From Lachnospiraceae bacterium UBA4292 (GTDB lineage: Bacteria > Bacillota > Clostridia > Lachnospirales > Lachnospiraceae), in NCBI GenBank assembly GCA_002395865.1, contig DGVE01000230.1, positions 1-23,676 of the forward strand: a stretch of DNA of 23,676 nucleotides, given 5' to 3'. The notes beneath the pieces are model-generated. The model worked only from the letters and a program-made list of their open reading frames with translations, was not told the DNA's origin and searched no databases. How positions within the stretch are numbered: the stretch's first letter is position 1; each line of letters begins with the position of its first letter. This document shows, in pieces, positions 7,120 to 15,101 of the stretch. The position numbers and the translations under genes were made by a program.

Positions 7120-8565
7120 ATGGCTAACAATTATAACAATAACCGAAACGGCTACAACCAAAACGGTTATTACAATAATAACGGTCAGTACAACAATAAC
7201 CAGTACAACAATCAGTACAATAATAATCAGTACAACAACCAGTATAACAATAATCCGTACGGCAATCCCCAGCCGGCCAGACCCGCGGGGAACAACCAGT
7301 ACAACAGGTATATGCAGGGAAATAACCAGAACCCCTACTCCAACCAGTACAGGCCTACGGACGATATCGGAGAGCAGATCAGGCAGTCGGTGGCTGCATC
7401 GACAGAGTGGATAAACAATGTCATAAGCAGCGTCAAGTCCAACGTTCCACAGAAGTCCATCTACGCCAGACCCGTCAGCGGTATCTCCGCGGAGGAGATG
7501 AGAAGGCGCAGCGAGGAGCAGAGAAAGAGACGCGAGGCCATGGCTGCGCAGGCCAGAGCCCGTCAGGCGCAGAGAGCAATCATTGACGATGTTCCCACAT
7601 GGAAGTCGGTGATGTGCGGCCTGGGAGTAGCCTTCTTCGGACTGTTTGCGGCGATAGGGATCACGGGAGCTATATCGGATGCCATAAAACTCGATTTCGG
7701 CGGAATGATGATAGGGCTCTTCTTCCTGCTTGTCAATGCTCCTCTTGCGATATGGAGCTTCAGGCGCTCGAAGCAGGTCGGCAGATACTCCGCATACGCG
7801 AAGTACCTCATGGGCAAGCAGTATGTGTCTATCGATGAGCTCACGAACAATCTCGGCTTCGAAAAGAAGACGGTCCTCAAGGACCTTCGCCGTATGATCA
7901 GGGAGGGCATCCTCCGTCAGGCTCACATCGACGACAAGGAAGAGTACATCCTCATGACCAACGAGATATACCAGCAGTACAGAAATGCGCAGCTGGGCTA
8001 TCAGCAGAGGATGGCTTCCGAGAACGTATCCGATGAGGAGTACTTAAGGAGAAAGGATGTCGCCAAGAACAAGGAGCTCGCAGAGACCCTTGAGAAGGGC
8101 AATGAGTACATAAAGCAGATCCGCGCAGCCAACGACAAGATACCAGGCAAGGAGATATCGGAGAAGCTCGACAGGCTCGAGGTCGTTGCAAAGCAGGTAT
8201 TCAAGATCGTGGAGGAGCATCCCGAGAAGCTTCCCGAGATCTACAAGTTCATGGAATACTACATGCCCACTACGCTCAAGCTTGTGAACAACTATTATGA
8301 GTTCGACAGGCAGCCGGTACAGGGCGAGAACATCACTAACGGCAAGGCGGAGATAGAGAAGACCATCGACATGATAAATGTGGCCTTCGAGAACCTTGCG
8401 AACAAGCTCTATCAGGACGTTGCCATGGAGGTATCGGCCGAGATTTCGGCTATGCAGACCATCCTTTCACAGGAAGGCCTCGGCTCGGATGAGCTTGAGA
8501 ACCTGAAGCAGAACGCGCAGTCGGATGCTTCGGATCCCGGCAACCCCAACACACTGGTATTTTAA
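7120..8565 (+). CDS. XpaC-like membrane protein with Asn/Tyr-rich N-terminus
   Basis: Residues 1 to about 78 are low-complexity, dominated by Asn, Tyr and Gln in QYNN-type repeats, and are probably disordered. A charged Arg/Ala/Glu-rich helix (about 125-155) follows. Two membrane segments come next (about 163-186 and 194-212) with a short loop. Residues 234-280 (SIDELTNNLGFEKKTVLKDLRRM...) look like a winged helix. The C-terminal part (about 310-460) is helical and resembles XpaC, named in Pfam for hydrolysis of 5-bromo-4-chloroindolyl phosphate. XpaC and TelA genes are paired in many Firmicutes, for example xpaC-yaaN in B. subtilis, which supports the call because a TelA gene follows 32 bp later. 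The molecular role of the family is not established. The start lies exactly 12 nt after the pseudoknot and lacks a clear Shine-Dalgarno site. Confidence 0.75.
   Translation: MANNYNNNRNGYNQNGYYNNNGQYNNNQYNNQYNNNQYNNQYNNNPYGNPQPARPAGNNQYNRYMQGNNQNPYSNQYRPTDDIGEQIRQSVAASTEWINNVISSVKSNVPQKSIYARPVSGISAEEMRRRSEEQRKRREAMAAQARARQAQRAIIDDVPTWKSVMCGLGVAFFGLFAAIGITGAISDAIKLDFGGMMIGLFFLLVNAPLAIWSFRRSKQVGRYSAYAKYLMGKQYVSIDELTNNLGFEKKTVLKDLRRMIREGILRQAHIDDKEEYILMTNEIYQQYRNAQLGYQQRMASENVSDEEYLRRKDVAKNKELAETLEKGNEYIKQIRAANDKIPGKEISEKLDRLEVVAKQVFKIVEEHPEKLPEIYKFMEYYMPTTLKLVNNYYEFDRQPVQGENITNGKAEIEKTIDMINVAFENLANKLYQDVAMEVSAEISAMQTILSQEGLGSDELENLKQNAQSDASDPGNPNTLVF
7186..7254 (+). repeat. In-frame CAGTACAACAA-type repeats encoding QYNN units
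   Basis: Several imperfect copies of CAGTACAACAA lie head to tail here (clear ones at 7186-7196, 7201-7211 and near 7228-7238). They encode QYNNNQYNNQYNN-like sequence in the N-terminus of the XpaC-like protein. Such repeats can change length by slippage, so copy number may vary between strains. Confidence 0.8.
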
Positions 8566-8597
8566 TAAGCACATAAAATATATTTTAGGAGGCAGTT

Positions 8598-9767
8598 ATG
8601 GCAGACGAGAAGGAATTTGTAATGCCCGAGGCACCGTCAATGACACTCAGCTTCGGAGAACCCGTAGCAGAGCTCGGATCGACAGTTGACACCACAAGCG
8701 TTCCCACACAGGAGGAGATCGACAAGATCACACCTGAGGAGCAGAAGCTCACGAGCGAGGAGCTTGCGCAGGTGGAGGCTTTCTCAAAGCAGATCGACCT
8801 TAAGAACACGAACGGTATCATGCAGTACGGCGCAGGCGCTCAGAAGAATATAGCCGATTTCTCCAGCACCGCTCTCAACGGTGTGCGTACAAAGGATCTC
8901 GGCGATGTGGGCAAGGACCTGGCTATGGTAGTTACCGAGCTGAAGAATTTCGATACCGAGGAGAGCAAGGGACTGTTCGGCTTCTTCAAGAAGCAGGCCA
9001 ACAAGGTCATCGCCCTTCGCGCTAAGTATGAGAAGGCAGACGACAATATCAAGGCAGTTGAGAAGAAGCTCAACGGACACCAGGTTCAACTGCTCAAGGA
9101 TATCGCCATGCTCGACAAGATGTATGAGATGAACCTTCAGTACTTCAAGAACCTCAGCATGTACATCCTCGCTGGCAAGAAGAAGATAGAGTACACGAAG
9201 AACGTAGAGATTCCCGAGCTTCAGAGAAAGGCTCAGGAGACAGGTCTTCAGGAGGACGCTCAGGCAGTTAACGATCTTCAGACCAGACTCGACCGCTTCG
9301 AGAAGAAGGTATACGATCTTGAGCTCACCAGAACGATCTCTCTTCAGATGGGTCCTCAGATCAGACTGCTTCAGAACAATGATACCCTCATGAGTGAGAA
9401 GATCCAGTCCACACTGGTAAATACCATCCCGCTCTGGAGAAACCAGATGGTCATCGCGCTCGGTATCGCGCACTCCAAGGAGGCTCTTGAGACCACAAAG
9501 GCTACCACGGAGATGACCAACGAGCTCCTCAAGAAGAACGCCGAGAACCTCAAGGTCGCTACCATCGAGATCGCTAAGGAGAGCGAGCGCGGTATTGTCG
9601 ATATCGAGACATTAAAGGCTACCAACCAGTCACTCATCACCACACTCGATGAGGTCATCAAGATCCAGGACGAGGGCCGCAAGAAGAGAGCCAGCGCCGA
9701 GACAGAGATGGCAAAGATGGAAGCCGAGATGAAGAAGAAACTCATCAACCTCAACCAGAACAGATAA
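8598..9767 (+). CDS. TelA-family (toxic anion resistance) protein
   Basis: This 389-residue soluble protein is almost all alpha-helical, with long charged heptad-like stretches and no membrane segment or nucleotide-binding motif. The central region (about 100-330), including the NIKAVEKKLNGHQVQLLKDIAMLDKMY segment start, the YILAGKKKIEY segment and RTISLQMGPQIRLLQNND, matches what I know of the TelA/YaaN family. That family was named for tellurite resistance and later linked to stress tolerance, with no known enzyme activity. The gene sits 32 bp after the XpaC-like gene and has a strong AGGAGG site at 8587-8592, five bases before the ATG. A terminator follows directly, so the two genes form one unit. 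They probably act together at the inner face of the membrane (inference). Confidence 0.85.
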   Translation: MADEKEFVMPEAPSMTLSFGEPVAELGSTVDTTSVPTQEEIDKITPEEQKLTSEELAQVEAFSKQIDLKNTNGIMQYGAGAQKNIADFSSTALNGVRTKDLGDVGKDLAMVVTELKNFDTEESKGLFGFFKKQANKVIALRAKYEKADDNIKAVEKKLNGHQVQLLKDIAMLDKMYEMNLQYFKNLSMYILAGKKKIEYTKNVEIPELQRKAQETGLQEDAQAVNDLQTRLDRFEKKVYDLELTRTISLQMGPQIRLLQNNDTLMSEKIQSTLVNTIPLWRNQMVIALGIAHSKEALETTKATTEMTNELLKKNAENLKVATIEIAKESERGIVDIETLKATNQSLITTLDEVIKIQDEGRKKRASAETEMAKMEAEMKKKLINLNQNR

Positions 9768-9777
9768 TAAAACACTT

Positions 9778-9807
9778 CGACCCGGGAACGCTTCCGGGTC
9801 GTTTTTT
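9778..9807 (+). terminator. Rho-independent terminator of the XpaC/TelA operon
   Basis: The stem CGACCCGG (9778-9785) pairs with CCGGGTCG (9794-9801), enclosing an 8-nt loop, and six T residues follow at 9802-9807. It begins 11 bases after the TelA stop codon. Confidence 0.9.
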
Positions 9808-9827
9808 ATGTATAGAACATTTATAAT

Positions 9828-9858
9828 ATAAAAAACAGTCCGCAAAAAAGCGGACTGT
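9828..9858 (-). terminator. Rho-independent terminator of the XRE regulator gene
   Basis: ACAGTCCGC (9835-9843) and GCGGACTGT (9850-9858) form a perfect 9-bp stem with a six-base loop. On the minus strand a T-run follows (complement of the A-run at 9830-9834). It lies just past the stop codon of the minus-strand gene, so the converging transcripts each have their own terminator. Confidence 0.9.
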
Positions 9859-9865
9859 CAAACGA

Positions 9866-10192
9866 TTACTCTTCACTGTAAACACGCAGAATCTTGATGA
9901 GCTTTTCCTTCTCCTTAAGGCTTAATCCCTTAATGAGTTTAGCGATCTCTGCATCAACGCTAGATGAGTCTGAGGAATCGGTGTACAGAAGATAATCAAT
10001 AGAAACACCGAGCCTTTCAGCATAGTACGAGAGGACCTTAAGGTTCATCTTGACCTTATTGTTCTCGATATTGCTGATGTATGCTACTGTAACCCCCAGA
10101 TCCTTCGCAATGTCATCCTGTGTGATCTTGTTCTGCTTACGGAAAGCCTTAAGGCGCTTGCCGATGGCAGCGTAATCGATCTTCTTAGCCAT
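9866..10192 (-). CDS. XRE-family helix-turn-helix transcriptional regulator
   Basis: This 108-residue protein carries a Cro/C1-type helix-turn-helix at about residues 11-66 (IGKRLKAFRKQNKITQDDIA, then a recognition helix in GVTVAYISNIENNKV). A short Ser/Asp-rich linker and a C-terminal helical tail (LSLKEKEKLIKILRVY) follow and may serve dimerisation, as in SinR-like regulators. There is no ligand or peptidase domain. It is the only clear minus-strand gene in the window and is monocistronic, with GGGAGGTG upstream of the ATG, a good promoter and its own terminator. It lies between the XpaC/TelA operon and the MoxR operon. It is divergent to the MoxR operon, so that operon and its own gene are the natural targets (inference). 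Confidence 0.9.
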   Translation of the reverse strand: MAKKIDYAAIGKRLKAFRKQNKITQDDIAKDLGVTVAYISNIENNKVKMNLKVLSYYAERLGVSIDYLLYTDSSDSSSVDAEIAKLIKGLSLKEKEKLIKILRVYSEE

Positions 10193-10233
10193 GTATTCAC
10201 CTCCCGAAATAATTATTGTTGCTTGCTGGTTAT

Positions 10234-10262
10234 ATTATAGCATTAAAATCTCTATTTGTATA
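10234..10262 (-). promoter_or_regulatory. Promoter of the XRE regulator gene
   Basis: On the minus strand TATACA (10257-10262) is a 4/6 match to a -35 box. A 17-bp spacer and an extended -10, TGCTATAAT, follow, with the hexamer at 10234-10239. The predicted transcript starts near 10227, leaving a leader of about 35 nt that holds the GGGAGGTG ribosome-binding site. Confidence 0.75.
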
Positions 10263-10289
10263 GCTTTAAATGAACTATTTTTGCGATTT

Positions 10290-10302
10290 TTTTTGTCAAA
10301 AA
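10290..10302. promoter_or_regulatory. Candidate operator between the XRE gene and the MoxR operon
   Basis: TTTTTG-T-CAAAAA is a 13-bp palindrome with a single central base, lying between the two divergent promoters. XRE dimers bind such sites, but the region is very AT-rich and short palindromes are expected there by chance. Confidence 0.2.
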
Positions 10303-10400
10303 CCCATTTTTTACAATTCCTAATTATTTTTAATGCTTTCTTCGTGATTTCGTTAAGAAAAATTTATAAAAAACAGTATTTCTAAAAGAACGAATCTGTG

Positions 10401-10426
10401 TTAAACTTACCTTGTGTGGTTATACT
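10401..10426 (+). promoter_or_regulatory. Candidate promoter of the MoxR operon
   Basis: TATACT at 10421-10426 is a good -10 box, 26 bases before the start codon of the MoxR gene. No good -35 lies at the usual distance (TGTTAA at 10399 is weak), so the site may need an activator. The rest of the 260-bp gap is AT-rich and holds no gene that I can support. Confidence 0.45.
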
Positions 10427-10452
10427 AAACAAAAACCGATAAGGGAGATACT

Positions 10453-11379
10453 ATGCGAGCTGATATCGAACAGATCATGACATCCGTGAGAAGCGTTATA
10501 AAGGGCAAGGACGAAGTCATTCTCAAGGTGCTTGGAGCTATAATTGCGGGCGGACACATCCTGCTTGAGGATATACCGGGCGTGGGTAAGACCACTCTTG
10601 CACTTACCATTTCAAAGACCATGTCTCTTAAGTACCACAGAGTACAGTTTACACCGGATGTTCTCCCCAGTGATCTGCTGGGCTTTAACATGTTCAACAG
10701 CGCCACCAGAGAATTCGAGTACAGAGAGGGCTCCGTATTCTGCAATATCTTTCTGGCGGATGAGATAAACCGTACCTCGCCCAAGACACAGTCTGCTCTT
10801 CTCGAGGTCATGGAGGAGGGTAAGGTCACGGTCGATGGAGTTACAAGACCTCTGCCGAAGCCATTCGTGGTCATTGCCACGCAGAACCCCTTCGGTTCCT
10901 CGGGTACGCAGAAGCTCCCCGAGTCCCAGCTCGACCGCTTCATGGTCAGACTGTCCATGGGCTACCCCGACCACGAGAACGCGGTCAATATCTTAAAGGG
11001 CAATGTCGGAGCGGTTCTCGCTCAGCTCACCAGCACCCTTACACTTGAACAGGTGAAGGAGATGCAGGAGGGCGCAGATAAGATATTCGTGCACAACTCG
11101 GTATTCGACTACATAGTAAGACTTACGGAGAACACCAGAAACGACAACTATTTCGTTACGGGTCTGAGCCCCCGTGCGAGTCTATCGATACTTAAGATGG
11201 CCAAGGCTACAGCATACATGGAGGGGGCGCAGTTCGTGCTTCCCGAGCACGTGCTTGCCGTATTCCACGAGACTGCGATACACAGGCTCACCCTTTGCGC
11301 GAAGGCCAAGGCAAGGGGAGCCACAGTCATCAGTGCGCTCGATGAGATAGCCGCAGCCACAAAACTGCCCAGTGCATAG
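10453..11379 (+). CDS. MoxR-family AAA+ ATPase
   Basis: This 308-residue protein is of usual MoxR length. It has Walker A GVGKTT (residues 43-48), Walker B FLADEINR (100-107) and a sensor-1 motif ATQNPFGSSGTQKLPESQLDR starting near 142, which is the family signature. The C-terminal lid domain contains GLSPRASLSILKMAKA. MoxR ATPases act as chaperones for partner proteins and are typically followed by a DUF58 protein and a membrane transglutaminase, as seen here with gaps of 8 and 10 bp. GGGAG at 10443-10447 is placed well for the ATG at 10453. It is the first gene of the operon and is divergent from the XRE regulator. Confidence 0.95.
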   Translation: MRADIEQIMTSVRSVIKGKDEVILKVLGAIIAGGHILLEDIPGVGKTTLALTISKTMSLKYHRVQFTPDVLPSDLLGFNMFNSATREFEYREGSVFCNIFLADEINRTSPKTQSALLEVMEEGKVTVDGVTRPLPKPFVVIATQNPFGSSGTQKLPESQLDRFMVRLSMGYPDHENAVNILKGNVGAVLAQLTSTLTLEQVKEMQEGADKIFVHNSVFDYIVRLTENTRNDNYFVTGLSPRASLSILKMAKATAYMEGAQFVLPEHVLAVFHETAIHRLTLCAKAKARGATVISALDEIAAATKLPSA

Positions 11380-11387
11380 GAGACGGG

Positions 11388-12521
11388 ATGTTTAAGAATC
11401 TGTATACAAGGCTCTGCTATGTCTTCTTTTTTGCGCTGATGGCACTGTGCTACAGGTTTTATGTGAACTACTTTTTCCTGGCGGCCATGATCATCATGGC
11501 GATAGTTCCCGTGGTGTCATATATAGCGCTCAGGTATGTGGCGGACAAGGTATCGTTTGAACTGTCTGCCCCGACACCGATAGAGAGGAACGCGCAGATC
11601 ACGATAAGGCTCACGCTTAAATGCGACGCGTTTTTGCCTGTCATGCGAAGCCTGGTGAAGGTGGTCATAGAGAACCAGTTCCACCGTCAGCCCGAGACCT
11701 ACTATTTCGGCTGCGGCATACCGGCCGGAAAGCCTGCGCAGGCTGTGCTGGATATAAGGAGCATGCTCTGCGGCGCGATAAATATCAGTGCCACGGAGGT
11801 GGAGATCTGGGACTACACAGGTATGTTCTCGCTTAAGAGACCCGTGAGCGAATCTGCCACTGTAATAGTGAACGCGCCTTACACCGAGATGGACATATCC
11901 ACCGAGGCCATAGGAGGCGCAGGTCTCACGGAGCTGGTGGAGCAGGACACCAAGGGCAATGATTCCTCACAGGTCATAGACACGAGGGATTACCGGCCGG
12001 GGGATAAGCCGAACAGGATACACTGGAAGCTGTCCACGAAGCTCGAGAGGCTGATAGTGAAGGAGTACGGCGCCATATCGTCAAACGATGTTCTGGTACT
12101 GGTGGAGCTCTACAGGCCGGATATGACCGGTCTCTCCCCCGAGGAGACATATAAGAGGAATCTGCCCTTTGACAGAGTATTTGACGCGTATACTGCTCTG
12201 ATGGAGCATCTCATAGCGCAGAAGAGACCCTTCTGTCTGTGCTGGTACAGCCCTTCCATAGGAGAACTCAAGAAGGAAGAGGTCAGTACACGCACCGAGG
12301 GCAGGAACGCGATCTCCATGCTCTACTATGAGAACCTGTCGACCGAGCCGGGTGCGGCTCGCGAGATGTGCGCAAAGACGATGGATGAGTTCGGAGAATT
12401 CATATATATTTTCCCCTCCTACAGCGAATGCACTGCGGGAATGGAGGCGTGTGAGCGCCTTTTTGTGCTGGAGGAGGAAGGCCGCGTGCTTGCGGAGTGC
12501 GTGCGAGTTAAGATCACATAG
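11388..12521 (+). CDS. DUF58-domain membrane protein
   Basis: Two closely spaced membrane segments occupy about residues 8-50. A beta-rich stretch follows and then the DUF58 region, with the diagnostic DTRDYRPGDKPNRIHWK motif (Tyr202, Gly205, Asp206, Ile211, Trp213). A von Willebrand-like segment follows with VLVELYRPD. DUF58 proteins are the usual partners of MoxR ATPases and are thought to be their clients, but their exact role is not known. The gene begins 8 bp after the MoxR stop codon with AGGAGA just upstream, and the transglutaminase gene follows at once. Most of the protein after residue 50 should face the cytoplasm, where it could meet MoxR (inference). Confidence 0.9.
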   Translation: MFKNLYTRLCYVFFFALMALCYRFYVNYFFLAAMIIMAIVPVVSYIALRYVADKVSFELSAPTPIERNAQITIRLTLKCDAFLPVMRSLVKVVIENQFHRQPETYYFGCGIPAGKPAQAVLDIRSMLCGAINISATEVEIWDYTGMFSLKRPVSESATVIVNAPYTEMDISTEAIGGAGLTELVEQDTKGNDSSQVIDTRDYRPGDKPNRIHWKLSTKLERLIVKEYGAISSNDVLVLVELYRPDMTGLSPEETYKRNLPFDRVFDAYTALMEHLIAQKRPFCLCWYSPSIGELKKEEVSTRTEGRNAISMLYYENLSTEPGAAREMCAKTMDEFGEFIYIFPSYSECTAGMEACERLFVLEEEGRVLAECVRVKIT

Positions 12522-12531
12522 GTAAGATTTG

Positions 12532-15078
12532 ATGGAAAACGGTGGTTCATCATTCAGAAAAGCTCTCAGAAGAATATTTCGGCGCGAAGAGTATCTGGAG
12601 GAGAAGGCCGGACTTGTAAGCGGTATACGCGTGGTAAACAGGTCCGTGAAGTTCTCGGAAGACCAGAAGATAAAACATGCTCTGTTAAACGCGGTACTCT
12701 TATTCTCCATGGTCACGGGTGTGACCATGGCTTTTGCCGATTCATTTGAGATCGGTTACAGTCTGACGGCGGTGGTGATGAGCTATGGTATTTTTTCGCT
12801 GCTTCTCTCACTCATGAACGTCAGAAGAGCGTGGCAGAATATCGGCTATATATTGATCTTTGTCATTTTTACGGTAGTAATAATATACTTCAGGAATTAT
12901 ATAAACAGCGGACTAAACGGATTTTTAAATGATTTTTATGTATTCATATCCGAATACTGGGATATGGACTTCGAGAAGACCTACACCGAGGCTTTCGCAC
13001 AGCAGCACGAGGCTACGATCACGGCGTTCTTTATATCCGTGGGCTTTGTACTGATGGTGCTTTTGAACTTTGTGTTCAACAACGAGCAGAGTCCCCTGAC
13101 CGTGCTTCTGGTGGTATTTCCGGTGCTGCAGTTCGGTATGTATTTCGATGCGGCTCCGTCGGTCATTCTCACCGCGGCGCTCGTATATGTGCTTCTGGCA
13201 TGCTTTTTCCTCAGGCATAACCATCAGTTTGCGATGCCCACGAAAAAGAAGAACACCAGACGAATCCACATGTCGCACAATAACTATTACCTCCACTTCT
13301 CGAACGGCCGCGTCATAGCGCAGGTGGGGGCGGTTTTTGCGGTGTTTATGACGGCAGTGTGCATCGTGATGGCGGTCATATTTCCCGCCAGCGCGCACAG
13401 ACCCGACAGCAGGCTCCTTGAGGTGAAGGAATCGACCAATCAGACCGTCAGGCAGGTGCTCCTCTACGGATTCTACGGCCTTTTTCATAAGGACAGCGAC
13501 GGCGGTGTCAGCGGCCTTAATTCCGGTAAACTGGGCAGATACGGCACGGTCTACAGCGATTACGAGACCGACCTGTATGTGACATTTGCGCCTTATTCGC
13601 GCGAGACGGTATATCTCAAGTCGTATGTAGGTGTGGCATATTACGGCAGCGGCTGGGCAAATTCATTTCCCGACGACGAGGTGATATATTCCTCACCTGA
13701 GCTGGCGAGCGCGCAGGATCTGATAAATCTCGAGGCGAACAGACTCGAAAAGCTCGCCGAAAGTGACCCGAAGATATTAAAGGGCAGGATGCTCGTGGAC
13801 CCGCAGGATGCGGCTCTGGGCATCAATTATCTCGCATACCCTTATTACACGCAGTTCGATTTCGCGAGCGGAGCGTACTCGACCAGCTTCGGCGGCACGG
13901 GATATTCTATCTCGGAGCTCACCAGGGTGCCGTACGCGGTGAGGGCGGGAGCCTACAGGGATCTGACCTACTATGTCTATCCGGATATCTGGAACAGCTC
14001 ATACGTCGATCAGGCGCCGCAGGATGAGATAGACAGGTTCGTAAGGAACAACTATTTAAGCGTCTGGGGAGCCAATAAGAGCTCCACTGAGGTCATATCG
14101 GATACCAGATATGAGCAGGACAGACTGAATGTGGAGAGCTACCTGCGTCATTTCTGCGCTGAGAAGGGCTTTTCGGGCAGCACTGTGGAGATAATAGAGC
14201 AGATAAGGGATATGTTCCAGGCGGAGTATCCCTACACTCTGAACCCGGGAGTCACGCCCAAGGGCAATGATTTCGTGACTTATTTCCTTTCGACGCAGAA
14301 GAAGGGATACTGTTCATATTTCGCCACGGCCGGAACGCTTCTTCTTCGCACCATGGGCATACCCGCGAGATATGTCGAGGGCTATGTAGTGTCCATGAGT
14401 GATGTGGTGGACGCGGAGTTCGTCGAGGGCGAGGAATACGAGGACTGGATCGTCGGAGAGGCACCGGCAGGTAAGACAGCCGTGGTGAAGGCGGATATAG
14501 ACGACTCAAGAGCCCATGCATGGGTCGAGGTGTACCTGAACGGCTTCGGATGGGTGCCGGTGGAGCTTACACCGTCCTCCTTCGGAAACGCGGAGGATGA
14601 GGAGTTCGACAGCCTGTGGAGCCGCATCGGAAGAATGGACATGAGTGATGACACGGCCGATTTCATACAGAATATAATGGACTCACCCGCGGGTCAGGGC
14701 GTAATGCTGGCTATAAGGATAATTATCGGCGCGGGCATCGCGGTGGCGCTGTTTTTTGCGGGAAGATCTGTCAAGAAGGCGTACGAGAGACATCTGGGCA
14801 GGGAGAGCTTCTATGAGGGTTACGGCATGAGAATCATGAAGACCTACTCGGGACTTTGCGCGTGGGCGCGCAGGAAAAAACTCCTAGATGACGATAATGC
14901 CACCGTCACCGAGCTCGTGAAGACATTTACAAAGAGGGGTGCCGGGGAGACACAGCTTACGGAGTTTGCGGACATATACAAGAAGGCGGCTTATTCCCCG
15001 GCTCCCGTGACCAAGGATGACAGGAACCGATTTATGAGTCTTGCCGCCTCGATAAAGAGATCGGTCAGATGTGACTGA
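12532..15078 (+). CDS. TgpA-like membrane transglutaminase
   Basis: This 848-residue protein has about seven N-terminal membrane segments (within residues 40-300), a large extracytoplasmic part with a transglutaminase-like core, one more membrane segment (about 722-745) and a cytoplasmic C-terminal tail of DUF4129 type. The catalytic Cys594 lies in KKGYCSYFATAG and His662 in SRAHAWVEV. The third position, usually Asp in a VDPT context, is Glu678 in VELTPS. Proteins of this type form the third part of MoxR-DUF58 modules and probably act on cell-surface proteins or peptidoglycan-linked peptides. I chose the ATG at 12532; a TTG directly before it would add one residue. The ribosome-binding site is modest (AGGTAAG near 12520). 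rarA starts 23 bp downstream. Confidence 0.9.
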   Translation: MENGGSSFRKALRRIFRREEYLEEKAGLVSGIRVVNRSVKFSEDQKIKHALLNAVLLFSMVTGVTMAFADSFEIGYSLTAVVMSYGIFSLLLSLMNVRRAWQNIGYILIFVIFTVVIIYFRNYINSGLNGFLNDFYVFISEYWDMDFEKTYTEAFAQQHEATITAFFISVGFVLMVLLNFVFNNEQSPLTVLLVVFPVLQFGMYFDAAPSVILTAALVYVLLACFFLRHNHQFAMPTKKKNTRRIHMSHNNYYLHFSNGRVIAQVGAVFAVFMTAVCIVMAVIFPASAHRPDSRLLEVKESTNQTVRQVLLYGFYGLFHKDSDGGVSGLNSGKLGRYGTVYSDYETDLYVTFAPYSRETVYLKSYVGVAYYGSGWANSFPDDEVIYSSPELASAQDLINLEANRLEKLAESDPKILKGRMLVDPQDAALGINYLAYPYYTQFDFASGAYSTSFGGTGYSISELTRVPYAVRAGAYRDLTYYVYPDIWNSSYVDQAPQDEIDRFVRNNYLSVWGANKSSTEVISDTRYEQDRLNVESYLRHFCAEKGFSGSTVEIIEQIRDMFQAEYPYTLNPGVTPKGNDFVTYFLSTQKKGYCSYFATAGTLLLRTMGIPARYVEGYVVSMSDVVDAEFVEGEEYEDWIVGEAPAGKTAVVKADIDDSRAHAWVEVYLNGFGWVPVELTPSSFGNAEDEEFDSLWSRIGRMDMSDDTADFIQNIMDSPAGQGVMLAIRIIIGAGIAVALFFAGRSVKKAYERHLGRESFYEGYGMRIMKTYSGLCAWARRKKLLDDDNATVTELVKTFTKRGAGETQLTEFADIYKKAAYSPAPVTKDDRNRFMSLAASIKRSVRCD

Positions 15079-15101
15079 AACTGAAAGGAAGTTGACAGGA
15101 A

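Noticed and set aside
7123..7260. CRISPR-like repeats
   Set aside because: The repeats are short, adjacent and in frame without unique spacers. They encode the QYNN tail.
7091..7414. 107-codon Thr/Ile-rich ORF overlapping the XpaC-like gene
   Set aside because: It is a frame shadow of the Asn/Tyr repeat DNA, and its start lies inside the pseudoknot leader.
10191..10385. 64-codon plus-strand ORF in the XRE-MoxR gap
   Set aside because: It reads through promoter sequence and AT-rich DNA, has no ribosome-binding site, and its hydrophobic translation reflects base composition only.
12925..13488. 187-codon minus-strand ORF opposite the transglutaminase gene
   Set aside because: It is rich in His, Lys and Glu from antisense reading of membrane and charged segments, and has no start signals.
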